Shown piece by piece: positions 53,175 through 61,509 of a stretch of 64,000 bases of DNA (position 1 is its first letter; each line of letters opens with the position of its first letter). The notes under the pieces were generated by a model. The model ran no database searches. It was not told the origin of the DNA and worked only from the letters and a program-made list of their open reading frames with translations. Location: contig NZ_CP061474.1 of the NCBI RefSeq assembly GCF_014679505.1, forward strand, positions 1,828,001 through 1,892,000. The letters run 5' to 3'. The DNA is from Geobacillus sp. 46C-IIa. GTDB taxonomy: Bacteria; Bacillota; Bacilli; Bacillales; Anoxybacillaceae. The position numbers and the translations under genes were made by a program.

Positions 53175-54854
53175 TCACGAATGGGAAAGCGGCGCCGCTC
53201 CTTTCGCTCCAACAATCAAATCAAACTCACGCACCGATGTCATCCGTTCGTCGACAAGCCCGCGCTCCCACACATGGCGCAAAAACAACTCGGCGAGCCG
53301 CTTGTTCCGTTCGTTTTCTTGACCGCGTTCCAAAGCGATGACACTCAAATACAGATCGCACATCCGATTGGCAACCGCCTTCGCATGGAACGTCTGCACC
53401 TCGTCCGCTTGGCCGCCAAGACGCGAGAGCGCTGACACCAACTCCTTCAATCCTTCTTCAACCGGGCAGGCAAGCGGCTTCACCTCGGCTGCTAAACGCT
53501 CAAGCCGTTGCCGCATGTCGGCGGCGAACCGCTCGTGAATGTGATATTTACGCATCAACCGCAACACTTCAAGCGCCAAAATATTGGCTGTTCCTTCCCA
53601 GACGGTCAGCACTTGAGCATCGCGGAGCAGGCGCGGGGTGACAAAATCTTCAATATACCCATTGCCGCCGTGCAGTTCAATCGCCTCATGGCTGAACGCG
53701 ATCGCTTCTTCGGCCGTACGCATCTTCAGAAGGGCAATCAGAAGCCTGAGCCATGCTTTCTCCTCCTCGCTCGCTTCATGCGGCGCAGTCATGACGCGGT
53801 CAAACAAGGCGATCATGTCAAAGCAGGCGCTCGTTTCCACTTCCTGCCTTGCCGTCAGGTCGGCGAGCATCCCGCGCACCATCGGGTAATCGGTCAGTTG
53901 ATGGCCAAAAGCGGTGCGCTGTTCGGCGTATTGCTTCGCTTCTTCGAGCGCCCGCTTCATGATGCCGACCGAGGCGACCGCATTGCAGACGCGCGACAAA
54001 TTGAGCGCTTCCATCATATAATAGAAGCCTTTGCGCGGGTCGCCGACGACATGCGCCTTGGCGCCATCAAACACGACTTCGGCCGACGGCACGGCGCGCA
54101 CGCCTAACTTATCCTTTAAGCGGCGGATGGTGATGCCGTTTACTGTTCCATCCTCGTTGCGCCATGGGACGAGAAACAAGCTCAGCCCCTTCGTCCCCGG
54201 GCCGCTCCCATCAATGCGCGCCAATACGAGCGCCACGCCGCAGCGCCCCGCGTTGCTGGCAAAATATTTTTCCCCGTACAGTTTATAATGATCGCCGCAC
54301 GGCACAGCACGCACGGCGTTGGCGCCAACGTCCGATCCGCCTTGGCGCTCCGTTAAAAACGTCGCTCCTTCGTACAGTTCGACTTCACCCGTGGAGATCA
54401 CATGAGGCAAGTACGCCGCCTTCAACTTTTCATCAGCAAAATGTTCAAGCACATAGGCGGTTGCCATTGTCAGCGTCACCGGGCAATAAAACCCGGGCTC
54501 GGCTTGCGATAAAATGTACCCTTGGGCGTATGAATACATGTAGTTTCCTTTTCTTCCAAGCTCGGGAATCGGTTTGTGCACATACCCGACAATCCCCGTT
54601 TCATACGTTTGTTTCGCCGTCTGCTCGTATCCTTCGTTCACCCACACCTCAGAAATGTCGTTGCCAAAGCGGTCATATTTAATCAGGCGCGGCTGCCCTT
54701 CACGATCGGTATGCACAGCGCGGCGGTCGACGTCCGTCAAACAAAATTCATAAAACGATGCGAGCTTTTCCTCAGCATACTGGTACAATTCGTCATCCAA
54801 ATACCGTTTCAAATTCGCCAACAAATTCGGATCGGCTTCACGAAGCGGTTTCAT
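53175..54854 (-). CDS. Acyl-CoA dehydrogenase (AidB-like branch)
   Basis: A 559-residue flavoprotein of the acyl-CoA dehydrogenase superfamily. Visible: VTLTMATAYVLEHF, the FAD-binding YEGATFLTERQGGSDVGANAVRA (AidB-type, with two conserved motifs merged), KYFASNAGRCGVALVLARID, LKDKLGVRAVPSAEVVFDGA, and C-terminal VLTVWEGTANILALEVLRLM. Length and C-terminal extension fit AidB-like dehydrogenases rather than short-chain ones. It closes an operon with an acyl-CoA synthetase and a MerR regulator, so fatty or branched-chain acyl-CoA oxidation is likely. Substrate not determinable. Confidence 0.87.
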   Translation of the reverse strand: MKPLREADPNLLANLKRYLDDELYQYAEEKLASFYEFCLTDVDRRAVHTDREGQPRLIKYDRFGNDISEVWVNEGYEQTAKQTYETGIVGYVHKPIPELGRKGNYMYSYAQGYILSQAEPGFYCPVTLTMATAYVLEHFADEKLKAAYLPHVISTGEVELYEGATFLTERQGGSDVGANAVRAVPCGDHYKLYGEKYFASNAGRCGVALVLARIDGSGPGTKGLSLFLVPWRNEDGTVNGITIRRLKDKLGVRAVPSAEVVFDGAKAHVVGDPRKGFYYMMEALNLSRVCNAVASVGIMKRALEEAKQYAEQRTAFGHQLTDYPMVRGMLADLTARQEVETSACFDMIALFDRVMTAPHEASEEEKAWLRLLIALLKMRTAEEAIAFSHEAIELHGGNGYIEDFVTPRLLRDAQVLTVWEGTANILALEVLRLMRKYHIHERFAADMRQRLERLAAEVKPLACPVEEGLKELVSALSRLGGQADEVQTFHAKAVANRMCDLYLSVIALERGQENERNKRLAELFLRHVWERGLVDERMTSVREFDLIVGAKGAAPLSHS

Positions 54855-54885
54855 CCTCTCTCCCCTTTCCTCTTTCTTATTATCC

Positions 54886-56409
54886 CTATACTTCCTGCGC
54901 CGTCTCCCGCGCCCGCAGCACTTGTTTCAACACTTTCCCAGTCGCATTGCGCGGCAGTTCAGCGATCGCCCCATACAAGCGGGGGATTTTGTAACCAGCA
55001 AGCTTGTCGGATAGGAAGCGTTTACACTCCTCCGCGAGCGGTTCGAGCGGTTGGCTCAATACAACAAACGCTTTTGCCGTTTCTCCCCACTCCGGATGCG
55101 GCACGCCGATCACGGCAACATCGGCGATCGCCGGATGCGTCCGCAGCACATCTTCGACTTCTTTTGGATAAATGTTGACGCCGCCGGAAATAATGACGTC
55201 CTTCTTCCGGTCGACGATCCAAATGTAGCCGTCTTCGTCACGGCGCGCCAAATCGCCGGTGTACAGCCAACCGTTTCGGATCGCTTCATTCGTTTTTTCC
55301 TCGTCGTTGTAATATCCTTTCATCACGCTCTCCCCACGCAACACGATCTCGCCGACCTCGCCGGGCGCGACTTCCTGTCCGTTTTCGTCCACAATGGCGG
55401 CTTCGCAATGGAGGGCGGCATAGCGGCCGACGCTTCCTGCTTTCTCCGCATGTTCCTCAGGCGCCAAGTACGTGCCGTTCGGGCCGGCTTCGGTCAAACC
55501 GTATAAACACATCATCCGCTCGGCGCCAAAGCAGTCGGCGACAAACCGCACTTCCTCGCGCGACAGCGGCGCCCCGCCGTACATCCAACAACGGACCGAA
55601 GAAAGGTCGTAATCGGAAAACCGCGGATGCTTCGCCGTCAACAAATACGCCACCGGCGCACCGAAAAAGTGGGTGATCTTGTGACGCTCGACCAGTTCCA
55701 GCAAGGCATCCGGGGAAAATGCAGGAGCCAAGACATGGGTCGCGCCGACATACGTGCCGCCGACAAAAAACAGATGAAGCGGCGCCGAGTGGCTGAGCGG
55801 CATCAGGTGCAACAGGCGGCTTTGACGGTCGATTTTCGTTTCGATCACGATCATGTCCGCAACCGTTATAATGTTGCGGTGCGTGAACAACACGCCTTTT
55901 GGCCGCCCCGTTGTTCCCGATGTATACAAAATCGTCGCCTCATCGTCCTCTTTGACTGGACAAACGATGTCTTGCGGATCACCTGAACCGATCAACTCCT
56001 CAAGCGACAGCCAGCCGTCTTCCGCCTTCCCTGTCTTAATCCAAGTGATATGGCTTCCACCAACAAGCGGAGCGAGCGCCTGATGCACCAAATCGTGAGC
56101 GATGAGCAACTTTGCTTCACTATGGCCGAGAATGTATTGCACTTCAGCCGCCGTCAAGCGCGCATGAATCGGCACGACCACGGCACCGAGGCGCAAAACA
56201 GCAAAGTACGAGAATACAAACTCCTTCGTATTCGGCATATACAGCGCAACTTTATCACCGCGGCCGACGCCGAGCCGAGCCAATGACGAAGCCAAGCGGT
56301 TGACCATGCGATCGACCTCGGCATACGAAAGCCCTGATTCTCCTTCGATGACCGCCGTTTTCTCTGGAAATTTCCTCGCATTGCGGGCAAGCAACTCCGA
56401 AATGTTCAT
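54886..56409 (-). CDS. Acyl-CoA synthetase (AMP-binding)
   Basis: A 507-residue adenylate-forming enzyme: P-loop LYTSGTTGRPKGVLFTHRNI, MCLYGLTEAGPNGTYL, GWLYTGDLARRDEDGYIWIVDRKKDVIISGGVNIYPKEVE, and the catalytic Lys in LPRNATGKVLKQVL. Substrate is a fatty or organic acid. The ATG at 56409 overlaps the merR-type stop (ATGA), showing coupling to the regulator gene upstream. Its product would feed the dehydrogenase downstream. Confidence 0.9.
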   Translation of the reverse strand: MNISELLARNARKFPEKTAVIEGESGLSYAEVDRMVNRLASSLARLGVGRGDKVALYMPNTKEFVFSYFAVLRLGAVVVPIHARLTAAEVQYILGHSEAKLLIAHDLVHQALAPLVGGSHITWIKTGKAEDGWLSLEELIGSGDPQDIVCPVKEDDEATILYTSGTTGRPKGVLFTHRNIITVADMIVIETKIDRQSRLLHLMPLSHSAPLHLFFVGGTYVGATHVLAPAFSPDALLELVERHKITHFFGAPVAYLLTAKHPRFSDYDLSSVRCWMYGGAPLSREEVRFVADCFGAERMMCLYGLTEAGPNGTYLAPEEHAEKAGSVGRYAALHCEAAIVDENGQEVAPGEVGEIVLRGESVMKGYYNDEEKTNEAIRNGWLYTGDLARRDEDGYIWIVDRKKDVIISGGVNIYPKEVEDVLRTHPAIADVAVIGVPHPEWGETAKAFVVLSQPLEPLAEECKRFLSDKLAGYKIPRLYGAIAELPRNATGKVLKQVLRARETAQEV

Positions 56410-56801
56410 CCGCCCGATTCCCCCCATTCTTGCAATCGCTTTTCAAAATCGGAAAGCAGGGATTCCATCTCCGCCTTCAGCTGTAGCAAATCCTCGATCC
56501 GCTCGTTCACCTCCTTCAATTTTCGCCGCCCGTACTCGACCGTTTTTTCAAGCTGTTTCTTCCCCGTGCGATCCTCATCAAACAACGCGATCATCTCATG
56601 AATCTCGTCAAGCGAGAAGCCAAACCGTTTGCCGCGCAAAATGAGCTTGAGCTTCGCCCGCTCCTTTTTCGTATACAGCCGCTGCCCGGACTCGGTTCGG
56701 ATTGGGGAGAGCAATCCGCGTTCTTCATAATAGCGGATCGTCCGCGTGCTCACATCAAACTCGTGCGCCAAGTCAGAAATGGTGAAATAATGCATCGTCA
56801 T
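56406..56801 (-). CDS. MerR-family regulator of the acyl-CoA operon (LiuR-like)
   Basis: A 131-residue MerR protein: winged helix FTISDLAHEFDVSTRTIRYYEERGLLSPIRTESGQRLY, then the dimerisation coiled coil (LEKTVEYGRRKLKEVNERIEDLLQLKAEMESLL). No metal-binding cysteines. MerR proteins of this type (LiuR) control leucine and fatty-acid catabolism in bacteria. It is the first gene of its operon, and a 16-base palindrome exactly fills the spacer of its promoter, so autoregulation is likely. Confidence 0.88.
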   Translation of the reverse strand: MTMHYFTISDLAHEFDVSTRTIRYYEERGLLSPIRTESGQRLYTKKERAKLKLILRGKRFGFSLDEIHEMIALFDEDRTGKKQLEKTVEYGRRKLKEVNERIEDLLQLKAEMESLLSDFEKRLQEWGESGG

Positions 56802-56831
56802 CCCTTTCTTAGGTGCAATATTTTGAATTTT

Positions 56832-56860
56832 ATTTTAATTTACGTTGACGTAAAAGTCAA
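56832..56860 (-). promoter_or_regulatory. Promoter and MerR/LiuR operator of the acyl-CoA operon
   Basis: On the minus strand TTGACT (56855-56860), 17 bases, TAAAAT (56832-56837). The spacer holds TTTACGT-CA-ACGTAAA (56839-56854), a perfect palindrome similar to known LiuR sites. Confidence 0.75.
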
Positions 56861-56885
56861 TTAACATCTTGCTTGAGGAACAAAG

Positions 56886-56921
56886 AAAAAAGGATGTCTC
56901 AGCAAAAACGAGACACCCTTT
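56886..56921 (-). terminator. Intrinsic terminator after the ABC-2 exporter operon
   Basis: Stem AAAGGATGTCTC/GAGACACCCTTT (one wobble) with a nine-base loop and a T run on the minus strand. Confidence 0.85.
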
Positions 56922-56941
56922 GCCTGAAGATGGATGAATCC

Positions 56942-57736
56942 TCACCCGCCCGCTCCTGTATAAAAGCGCAAGGCAAAGCGCCAAAAGCGGCGGGCAATCC
57001 ATAAAAAGAGGAGGGCCACAACCAAAGCGGCAAGCGCTGCCCGAACACTCCATTTGCCAAGCAGCGCCAGCGCAGGTGCATTCGTAATCAACACTGCTGG
57101 TAAAATATAGGTAATCACCATTCGGACCGCACCGCGATACATACTGCCGGGAAAACGGGCCGTTTCAAAAAACGAGTCGAAAATAAACGACAAGTCGTCG
57201 ATGCGCACCACCCAAAACGATGTCGTCATCAGCATCATCCATAACGAATAAATCAACAAAAGTGAAGCAGCCATCACAACAAGAAATATCAATACGTCAG
57301 CCGCCGACGGAACGTAGCGCCCGACAGACAAACCGTAGCCGATGACGCCGAAGCCGAGCGCCACATCGATGAGCCGCCAAAAGACAAGATGGCGGAAGCT
57401 GACGTAAAACATGCTATCGACCGGCTTTGTCAAAATGTAATCGAGCGTGCCGCGCCTAACGTGTTCAAGCAGCCGCGGCATGTTCGGACGCAGCGCAAAG
57501 TCGATGAACCCGCGCAGCGTATTAAAGACGCCGAGCAAGACAAGCACCTCCGCGTACGTCCAGCCGCCTAAATCATCCGTCTGGTAAAAAAAGATCTGGA
57601 CGGTGAGCAGCGCCATGCCAACACCAAAAAAACTGGCTGCGAAATTGCCGAAAAATTCGCTTCGATACTCCATTTCCTCCACGAAACAGGCACGGAAAAA
57701 TTCGCGGAACACCCGTCCATACCGCCGCATATTCAT
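56942..57736 (-). CDS. ABC-2 type transporter permease (second)
   Basis: A 264-residue permease of the ABC-2/DUF990 type (PF06182 family) with six spans. Family features: FFRACFVEEMEYRSEFFGN at the cytoplasmic start, GVFNTLRGFIDFALRPNMPRLLEHVRRGTLDYILTKPVDSMFYVSFRHL, and FARFPG-like FETARFPGSMYRG. The ATG at 57736 overlaps the preceding gene (ATGA) and follows GGTAGG; a longer frame lacks support. Substrate unknown. Confidence 0.85.
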   Translation of the reverse strand: MNMRRYGRVFREFFRACFVEEMEYRSEFFGNFAASFFGVGMALLTVQIFFYQTDDLGGWTYAEVLVLLGVFNTLRGFIDFALRPNMPRLLEHVRRGTLDYILTKPVDSMFYVSFRHLVFWRLIDVALGFGVIGYGLSVGRYVPSAADVLIFLVVMAASLLLIYSLWMMLMTTSFWVVRIDDLSFIFDSFFETARFPGSMYRGAVRMVITYILPAVLITNAPALALLGKWSVRAALAALVVALLFLWIARRFWRFALRFYTGAGG

Positions 57737-58506
57737 CCACCTACCGCCTGATTTTTTTTCATTCCCGCCTTCCACAGCCATTGCAAAACAGCAGCGAACA
57801 CAAGCAGCCACCCTGCCGCGATGGCAAAGCCGCGCACCAATTCCCCTCGACTTGCGGCTCCGGTGGCGATTTCAATCGGAAAGCTGATCATATAGCGGAA
57901 CGGCAGCCACTCGCTCCATTCCCGAAGCTGCGGCGGAAGCAGCTCAAGCGGCGCGATTCTTCCCGACAAAAACAACGAAATGACATCGATGACGCCGTAC
58001 ACAGCCGCCACTTTGGTCACCCAAAACGCCAGCAGCCCGCACGAGTAGCTCAACAAAAAACGAAGCGCCGCGCCCAATACGACCGCCAGCAAAAACCACC
58101 CGATTTGGCTTCCCGTCATATATGGGCGAAGCGCCGGCCAAAACACCGCTCCCACTGCCCAAACCGGCACTAAAATGACGAGAAACAGCCATTTATAGAC
58201 GATATTTTCCGCAATCGCCCAATGGATTGGATGAAGCGGCCGCAACAACAAGTTCGAAAACGTCCCTTCGCGGATTTCACGGTCGAGCTCCCATACATCC
58301 CACGCGCTCGTCATCCGCTCGACAAAAATGACCGCCATAAAATAAAAGAGAAACGACTCACTCTCTTCCGGATGAATGTTCATCCAAACGAACATCGTAA
58401 TGAGCGGCTGGGTGATGGCGCCCGTCATCCAGACGAACGTCGCCAAGCGGTACGCGATCATTTCAATATACTTCATGCGCAACAGGGCGATATATTTACG
58501 CACCAT
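57733..58506 (-). CDS. ABC-2 type transporter permease (first)
   Basis: A 257-residue permease with six spans: EMIAYRLATFVWMTGAITQPLITMFVW, then WELDREIREGTFSNLLLRPLHPIHWAIAENIVYKW, the cytoplasmic motif paired with the ATPase. The start overlaps the ATPase gene end by 11 bases. ATG at 58512 touches GGGGG, so the ATG at 58506 is preferred. Confidence 0.83.
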   Translation of the reverse strand: MVRKYIALLRMKYIEMIAYRLATFVWMTGAITQPLITMFVWMNIHPEESESFLFYFMAVIFVERMTSAWDVWELDREIREGTFSNLLLRPLHPIHWAIAENIVYKWLFLVILVPVWAVGAVFWPALRPYMTGSQIGWFLLAVVLGAALRFLLSYSCGLLAFWVTKVAAVYGVIDVISLFLSGRIAPLELLPPQLREWSEWLPFRYMISFPIEIATGAASRGELVRGFAIAAGWLLVFAAVLQWLWKAGMKKNQAVGG

Positions 58507-59482
58507 ATCCATCCCCCTGAAACGCGCGCGTAATCACTTCCTCAAGCGGCGGATCTTCGATATTGATATCACGGACTTCAAACTGCTGAAGCAGCCGCGC
58601 CGCCGTCCCCGCTGCCGTCTCGCGCGCCACCCTGAGCACAACCGTCCCCTCTTCCATTTCCGCTACTTCACCATACTCGTCCCAGTTGATGTTGGGCAGC
58701 CGCGAAAACCGGACTTCCAACCGCTTGTACGGCGCCAGCTTCTCCGTCAGCACCGAAAGTTCCCCGTCGTAAAGGAGCCGACCATAGTTAATGATCATCA
58801 CCCGGTCACAAAGCGCAGCGACATCGCCCATGTAATGCGACGTCAACAAAATGGTCGTCTCGTGCTCCCGATTGTAATCAACGATAAAGCGGCGCACGTT
58901 TTCTTGCGTATGAACGTCAAGCCCGATCGTCGGCTCATCTAAAAATAACACGTGCGGCCGATGCAACAGCGCCGCCGCCAGCTCGCAGCGCATCCGCTGG
59001 CCAAGCGACAAGCTGCGCGTCGGCTTGTCCAACAGCGGCGCCAAATCAAGCAGCTCGGTGAGCTCCTCGAGCGTCTGGCGGAACGACCGATCGTCAATGT
59101 CATAAATGGCTTTATTGACCAAAAACGTCTCCATCGGCGGAATGTCCCAAATAAGCTGGCTTTTTTGCCCCATTACTAAGCTCATCATCTTTTTAAACTC
59201 CGGCTTTTGCTCAAACGGCACAAAACCGCCGACCGTGATCTCCCCTGATGTCGGGTGCAACAGGCCGGCAAGCATTTTCATCGTCGTCGTTTTCCCCGCC
59301 CCGTTCGGGCCTAAAAAACCGACAATCTCCCCTTTTTCGATCGTAAACGAAACATCTTTGACCGCCTCGACAACCCGGTAGTCACGATGCCATAAACTGC
59401 GCACCGCCTCAAGCCATCCGGCTTCGCGGCGATGGACACGGAACGATTTATGCAAATGGCTGACACGGATCACCACATTCAT
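58496..59482 (-). CDS. ABC transporter ATP-binding protein (ABC-2 exporter)
   Basis: A 328-residue ATPase: Walker A FLGPNGAGKTTTMK (about residue 59), Q-loop MGQKSQLIWD, signature RSLSLGQRMRCELAAALLH, Walker B HVLFLDEPTIGLD, H-switch LLTSHYM. The C-terminal domain (RLEVRFSRLPNINW) is typical of NatA-like exporters. With two permeases downstream it forms a complete ABC-2 exporter, similar in order to those for viologens, antibiotics or lipids. ATG at 59482 is very close to GGGGG, so GTG 59476 is an alternative. Confidence 0.88.
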   Translation of the reverse strand: MNVVIRVSHLHKSFRVHRREAGWLEAVRSLWHRDYRVVEAVKDVSFTIEKGEIVGFLGPNGAGKTTTMKMLAGLLHPTSGEITVGGFVPFEQKPEFKKMMSLVMGQKSQLIWDIPPMETFLVNKAIYDIDDRSFRQTLEELTELLDLAPLLDKPTRSLSLGQRMRCELAAALLHRPHVLFLDEPTIGLDVHTQENVRRFIVDYNREHETTILLTSHYMGDVAALCDRVMIINYGRLLYDGELSVLTEKLAPYKRLEVRFSRLPNINWDEYGEVAEMEEGTVVLRVARETAAGTAARLLQQFEVRDINIEDPPLEEVITRAFQGDGYGA

Positions 59483-59516
59483 CCCCCAATATGCGCAATG
59501 CTGTTGACATTCTTTT

Positions 59517-59546
59517 GTTATATCACATTCAGAGGACGTGCTGCAA
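59517..59546 (-). promoter_or_regulatory. Candidate promoter of the ABC-2 exporter operon
   Basis: On the minus strand TTGCAG (59541-59546), 18 bases, TATAAC (59517-59522), 35 bases before the start of the ATPase gene. Confidence 0.5.
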
Positions 59547-59639
59547 AGAAAAACATTTCATCATCTTTTCTCTATCGTTCCCATCTTTCGTCATGTATAA
59601 TAATAGAGAAAAGAATCGAACGAGAAAGGGGGGTGTCGA

Positions 59640-59942
59640 ATGGGGGAGATCACCAATGAAATGATTTGGCAAGCCATCAAAGAGCTCGCCGATCAACTTC
59701 AACAAACAAACGGACAAGTCGAGCAGCTCGCCAAACAAGTGCAACAAACGAACGAACAAGTCGAGCAGCTCGCCAAGCAAGTGCAACAAACGAACGAACA
59801 ATTGCACCGGTTAAGCCAACAAGTGTCCGACATGGACCAGCGGCTCACCGATGTCGCCAACGGCCAAAAAATTTTAGTGGAAGAGCTGTTCGAAAACAAA
59901 AAGGAGATCAAGCGCGTCAAAATGGCGCTCAATCTGTATTAA
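59640..59942 (+). CDS. Coiled-coil protein with 14-residue tandem repeats
   Basis: A 100-residue acidic helical protein. Residues 20-60 consist of tandem 14-residue units QTNEQVEQLAKQVQ, exactly two heptads each, giving a continuous coiled coil; the C-terminus (LFENKKEIKRVKMALNLY) is charged. No signal or membrane segment. The ATG follows AAAGGGGGG; a TATAAT lies at about 59599. Function unknown; similar repeat proteins are found in Geobacillus but I cannot name a family. Possibly recently expanded, since repeats are near identical at DNA level. Confidence 0.65.
   Translation: MGEITNEMIWQAIKELADQLQQTNGQVEQLAKQVQQTNEQVEQLAKQVQQTNEQLHRLSQQVSDMDQRLTDVANGQKILVEELFENKKEIKRVKMALNLY
59700..59810 (+). 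repeat. 42-base tandem repeat inside the coiled-coil gene
   Basis: Units at 59700-59741 and 59742-59783 are nearly identical, with a partial third from 59784. The unit is 42 bases, so copy-number change keeps the frame and the heptad register. Confidence 0.85.
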
Positions 59943-60084
59943 GGCTGATCCTTTCGCCCGTTTTACAGATCCGCGAGCGAGAAAGCCCACTCCTTTAGGG
60001 GTGGGATGAAAGCGAGCCGTTTTCTGAATATTGAATGATTCTGAAAAAAATGGTATCCTGTCATCGCTAGAAGGAGGTGAATCC

Positions 60085-61140
60085 ATGCCCACGATCACAC
60101 TAAGGCTGGAGCTGCACAACCCAACGAACGTCAAACAAGACATGTACGAACGGATGACAGAAGTGAATACAGCGTTTGCGAATTGGCTGTTGGATCATCC
60201 TAAGCTGAATCAAGCGACGAGCAAAATTTTTAAAGAGTTCTCGTCGCAGCGGTTTCCTTCTGCCGTCGTGAATCAGACGATTCGAGAAGTAAAGTCCCAA
60301 AAGAAAAAACAAAAGGCAAAGAAGTTTCGAACATTATGGTGTTGCTTTAACAATCAAAACGTGAAGGTGGAAAAGAAAGGAGCGTTCTACACGGTTTCCT
60401 TCCCCACACTGGAGAAGCGAATCGGCGTGCCGGTCGTCACGCGCCCCTATCAAGAAGCATGGCTGAATCGGCTGATCAATGGAACCGCCAAACAAGGGGC
60501 CGCCAAGCTCTACAAAAAGAGAAAGAAATGGTGCTTGGCGATCGCGATCACCTTTGAAGTGAAGCCGCGACACGAAACAAAGGTGATGGGGGTTGACCTT
60601 GGGCTTCGCTATATCGCCGTGGCCAGCGTGGGAACGAAATCGTTGTTTTTCAAGGGCAGCCAATGCGCTTTTGTACGCCGACGATATGCGGCTTTGCGGC
60701 GAACGTTGGGCAAAGCCAAGAAACTCCATATGATTCGCAAAATCGGCCGTAAAGAGTCTTGCTGGATGAAGGATATGAATCATAAAATCAGCCGTCAAAT
60801 CGTCCGTTTTGCCCTCGCCAACGGTGTTGGCGTGATTCGGATGGAAAAGTTGACGGGGATTCGAAAGCGGGCAGCATCGGCCAAAGAAGCAGGACGAAGC
60901 CTTCATTCTTGGGCGTTTCATCAACTGCAAACGATGATTGCCTATAAAGCGGAAATGGCGGGCATTCGGGTCGAGTGGGTGAAGCCGACCTATACAAGCC
61001 AAACATGCCGATGCGGGCATCGAGAGAAAGCGAACCGAAACGGCATCCACTTCCGATGCCAAAAGTGCGGATACACTCTCCACGCTGACTTGAATGGCGC
61101 GATCAACATCGCCAAAGCGATTTCGGGCTTCGCCGCCTAA
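60085..61140 (+). CDS. tnpB: TnpB RNA-guided nuclease of IS200/IS605 type
   Basis: A 351-residue OrfB_IS605/TnpB. The RuvC triad is intact: Asp171 in GVDLGLRYIAVAS, Glu254 in IRMEKLTGIRKR, Asp335 in LHADLNGAINIAKA. The zinc ribbon lies between (QTCRCGHREKANRNG..FRCQKCGY); its first knuckle is C-R-C, one residue shorter than the usual CxxC. TnpB proteins cleave DNA next to a short element-adjacent motif, guided by an RNA from the right end. The ATG at 60085 follows AAGGAGGTGA; an earlier in-frame ATG at 60031 is unsupported. Confidence 0.93.
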   Translation: MPTITLRLELHNPTNVKQDMYERMTEVNTAFANWLLDHPKLNQATSKIFKEFSSQRFPSAVVNQTIREVKSQKKKQKAKKFRTLWCCFNNQNVKVEKKGAFYTVSFPTLEKRIGVPVVTRPYQEAWLNRLINGTAKQGAAKLYKKRKKWCLAIAITFEVKPRHETKVMGVDLGLRYIAVASVGTKSLFFKGSQCAFVRRRYAALRRTLGKAKKLHMIRKIGRKESCWMKDMNHKISRQIVRFALANGVGVIRMEKLTGIRKRAASAKEAGRSLHSWAFHQLQTMIAYKAEMAGIRVEWVKPTYTSQTCRCGHREKANRNGIHFRCQKCGYTLHADLNGAINIAKAISGFAA

Positions 61141-61303
61141 CCTAGCGCACTGGTCACAGGTGCGCCGCCCATCGGGGTACATCCTAACCCGATGGGACGG
61201 GGTGATGGCACACCCCTGAACTTGGGCGTTGTCCGAACCAGAAATGGATGAGGACGTGAGCGACCCAAGAATCCCACGGCTTTAGCCGTGTGGAGTGTCA
61301 ACA
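61060..61303 (+). ncRNA. Predicted omega RNA (TnpB guide RNA scaffold)
   Basis: In this family the guide RNA overlaps the 3' end of tnpB and runs to the right end. Structure visible beyond the stop: CCCATCGGG..CCCGATGGG stem (61170-61198 region), GGGGTG..CACCCC (61199-61218 region), and the terminal CACGGC-TTTA-GCCGTG hairpin. The guide would be the flanking sequence after 61303. The 5' end is an estimate. Confidence 0.55.
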
Positions 61304-61509
61304 TTTCGCTGCTTTCCTCTCGATTTGTTTCTTATCTTTGCTTCACTCATCCAGAGGAGTTGAAAAAACGGGGCATTCCCGTCACCGCTGTCCACAACCA
61401 TTGGTTGTTTGAGAAACCGCGGGCCATGTATATGCACTTTCAGTCGATCGAGCCCCCGCTTGAGTTTGCCCGTAAAGTGCGGGAAGCGTTTCGAGTATTA
61501 AAAGACTAG
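61304..61509 (+). pseudogene. Truncated DUF1259 (LppY/LpqO-like) gene fragment
   Basis: The C-terminal 55 codons of a DUF1259 protein: HPEELKKRGIPVTAVHNHW, then PRAMYMHFQS and FARKVREAF, including the family motif HNHxLxxxPRxxYMHF. The N-terminal part is absent; the IS element lies immediately upstream, and its left flank does not carry the missing part, so more than a simple insertion occurred. A frame from 61288 starts inside the IS end. Confidence 0.7.

Larger units (their letters stand above)
59985..61303 (+). mobile_element. IS200/IS605-type element carrying only tnpB
   Basis: Left end: a hairpin CCCACTCC-TTTA-GGGGTGGG (59989-60008 region) before tnpB. Right end: a hairpin CCCACGGC-TTTA-GCCGTG(T)GG (61272-61292 region) followed by GAGTGTCAA. 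Both ends share the CCCAC...TTTA...GTGG subterminal hairpin design of IS200/IS605, which transpose as single strands and have no terminal inverted repeats. No tnpA transposase is present, so mobility would need a helper. Exact boundaries are approximate to about ten bases. Confidence 0.8.

Noticed and set aside
59700..59810. Tandem repeats considered as a CRISPR array
   Set aside because: Units are directly adjacent without spacers, are in frame and encode heptads; no cas genes.
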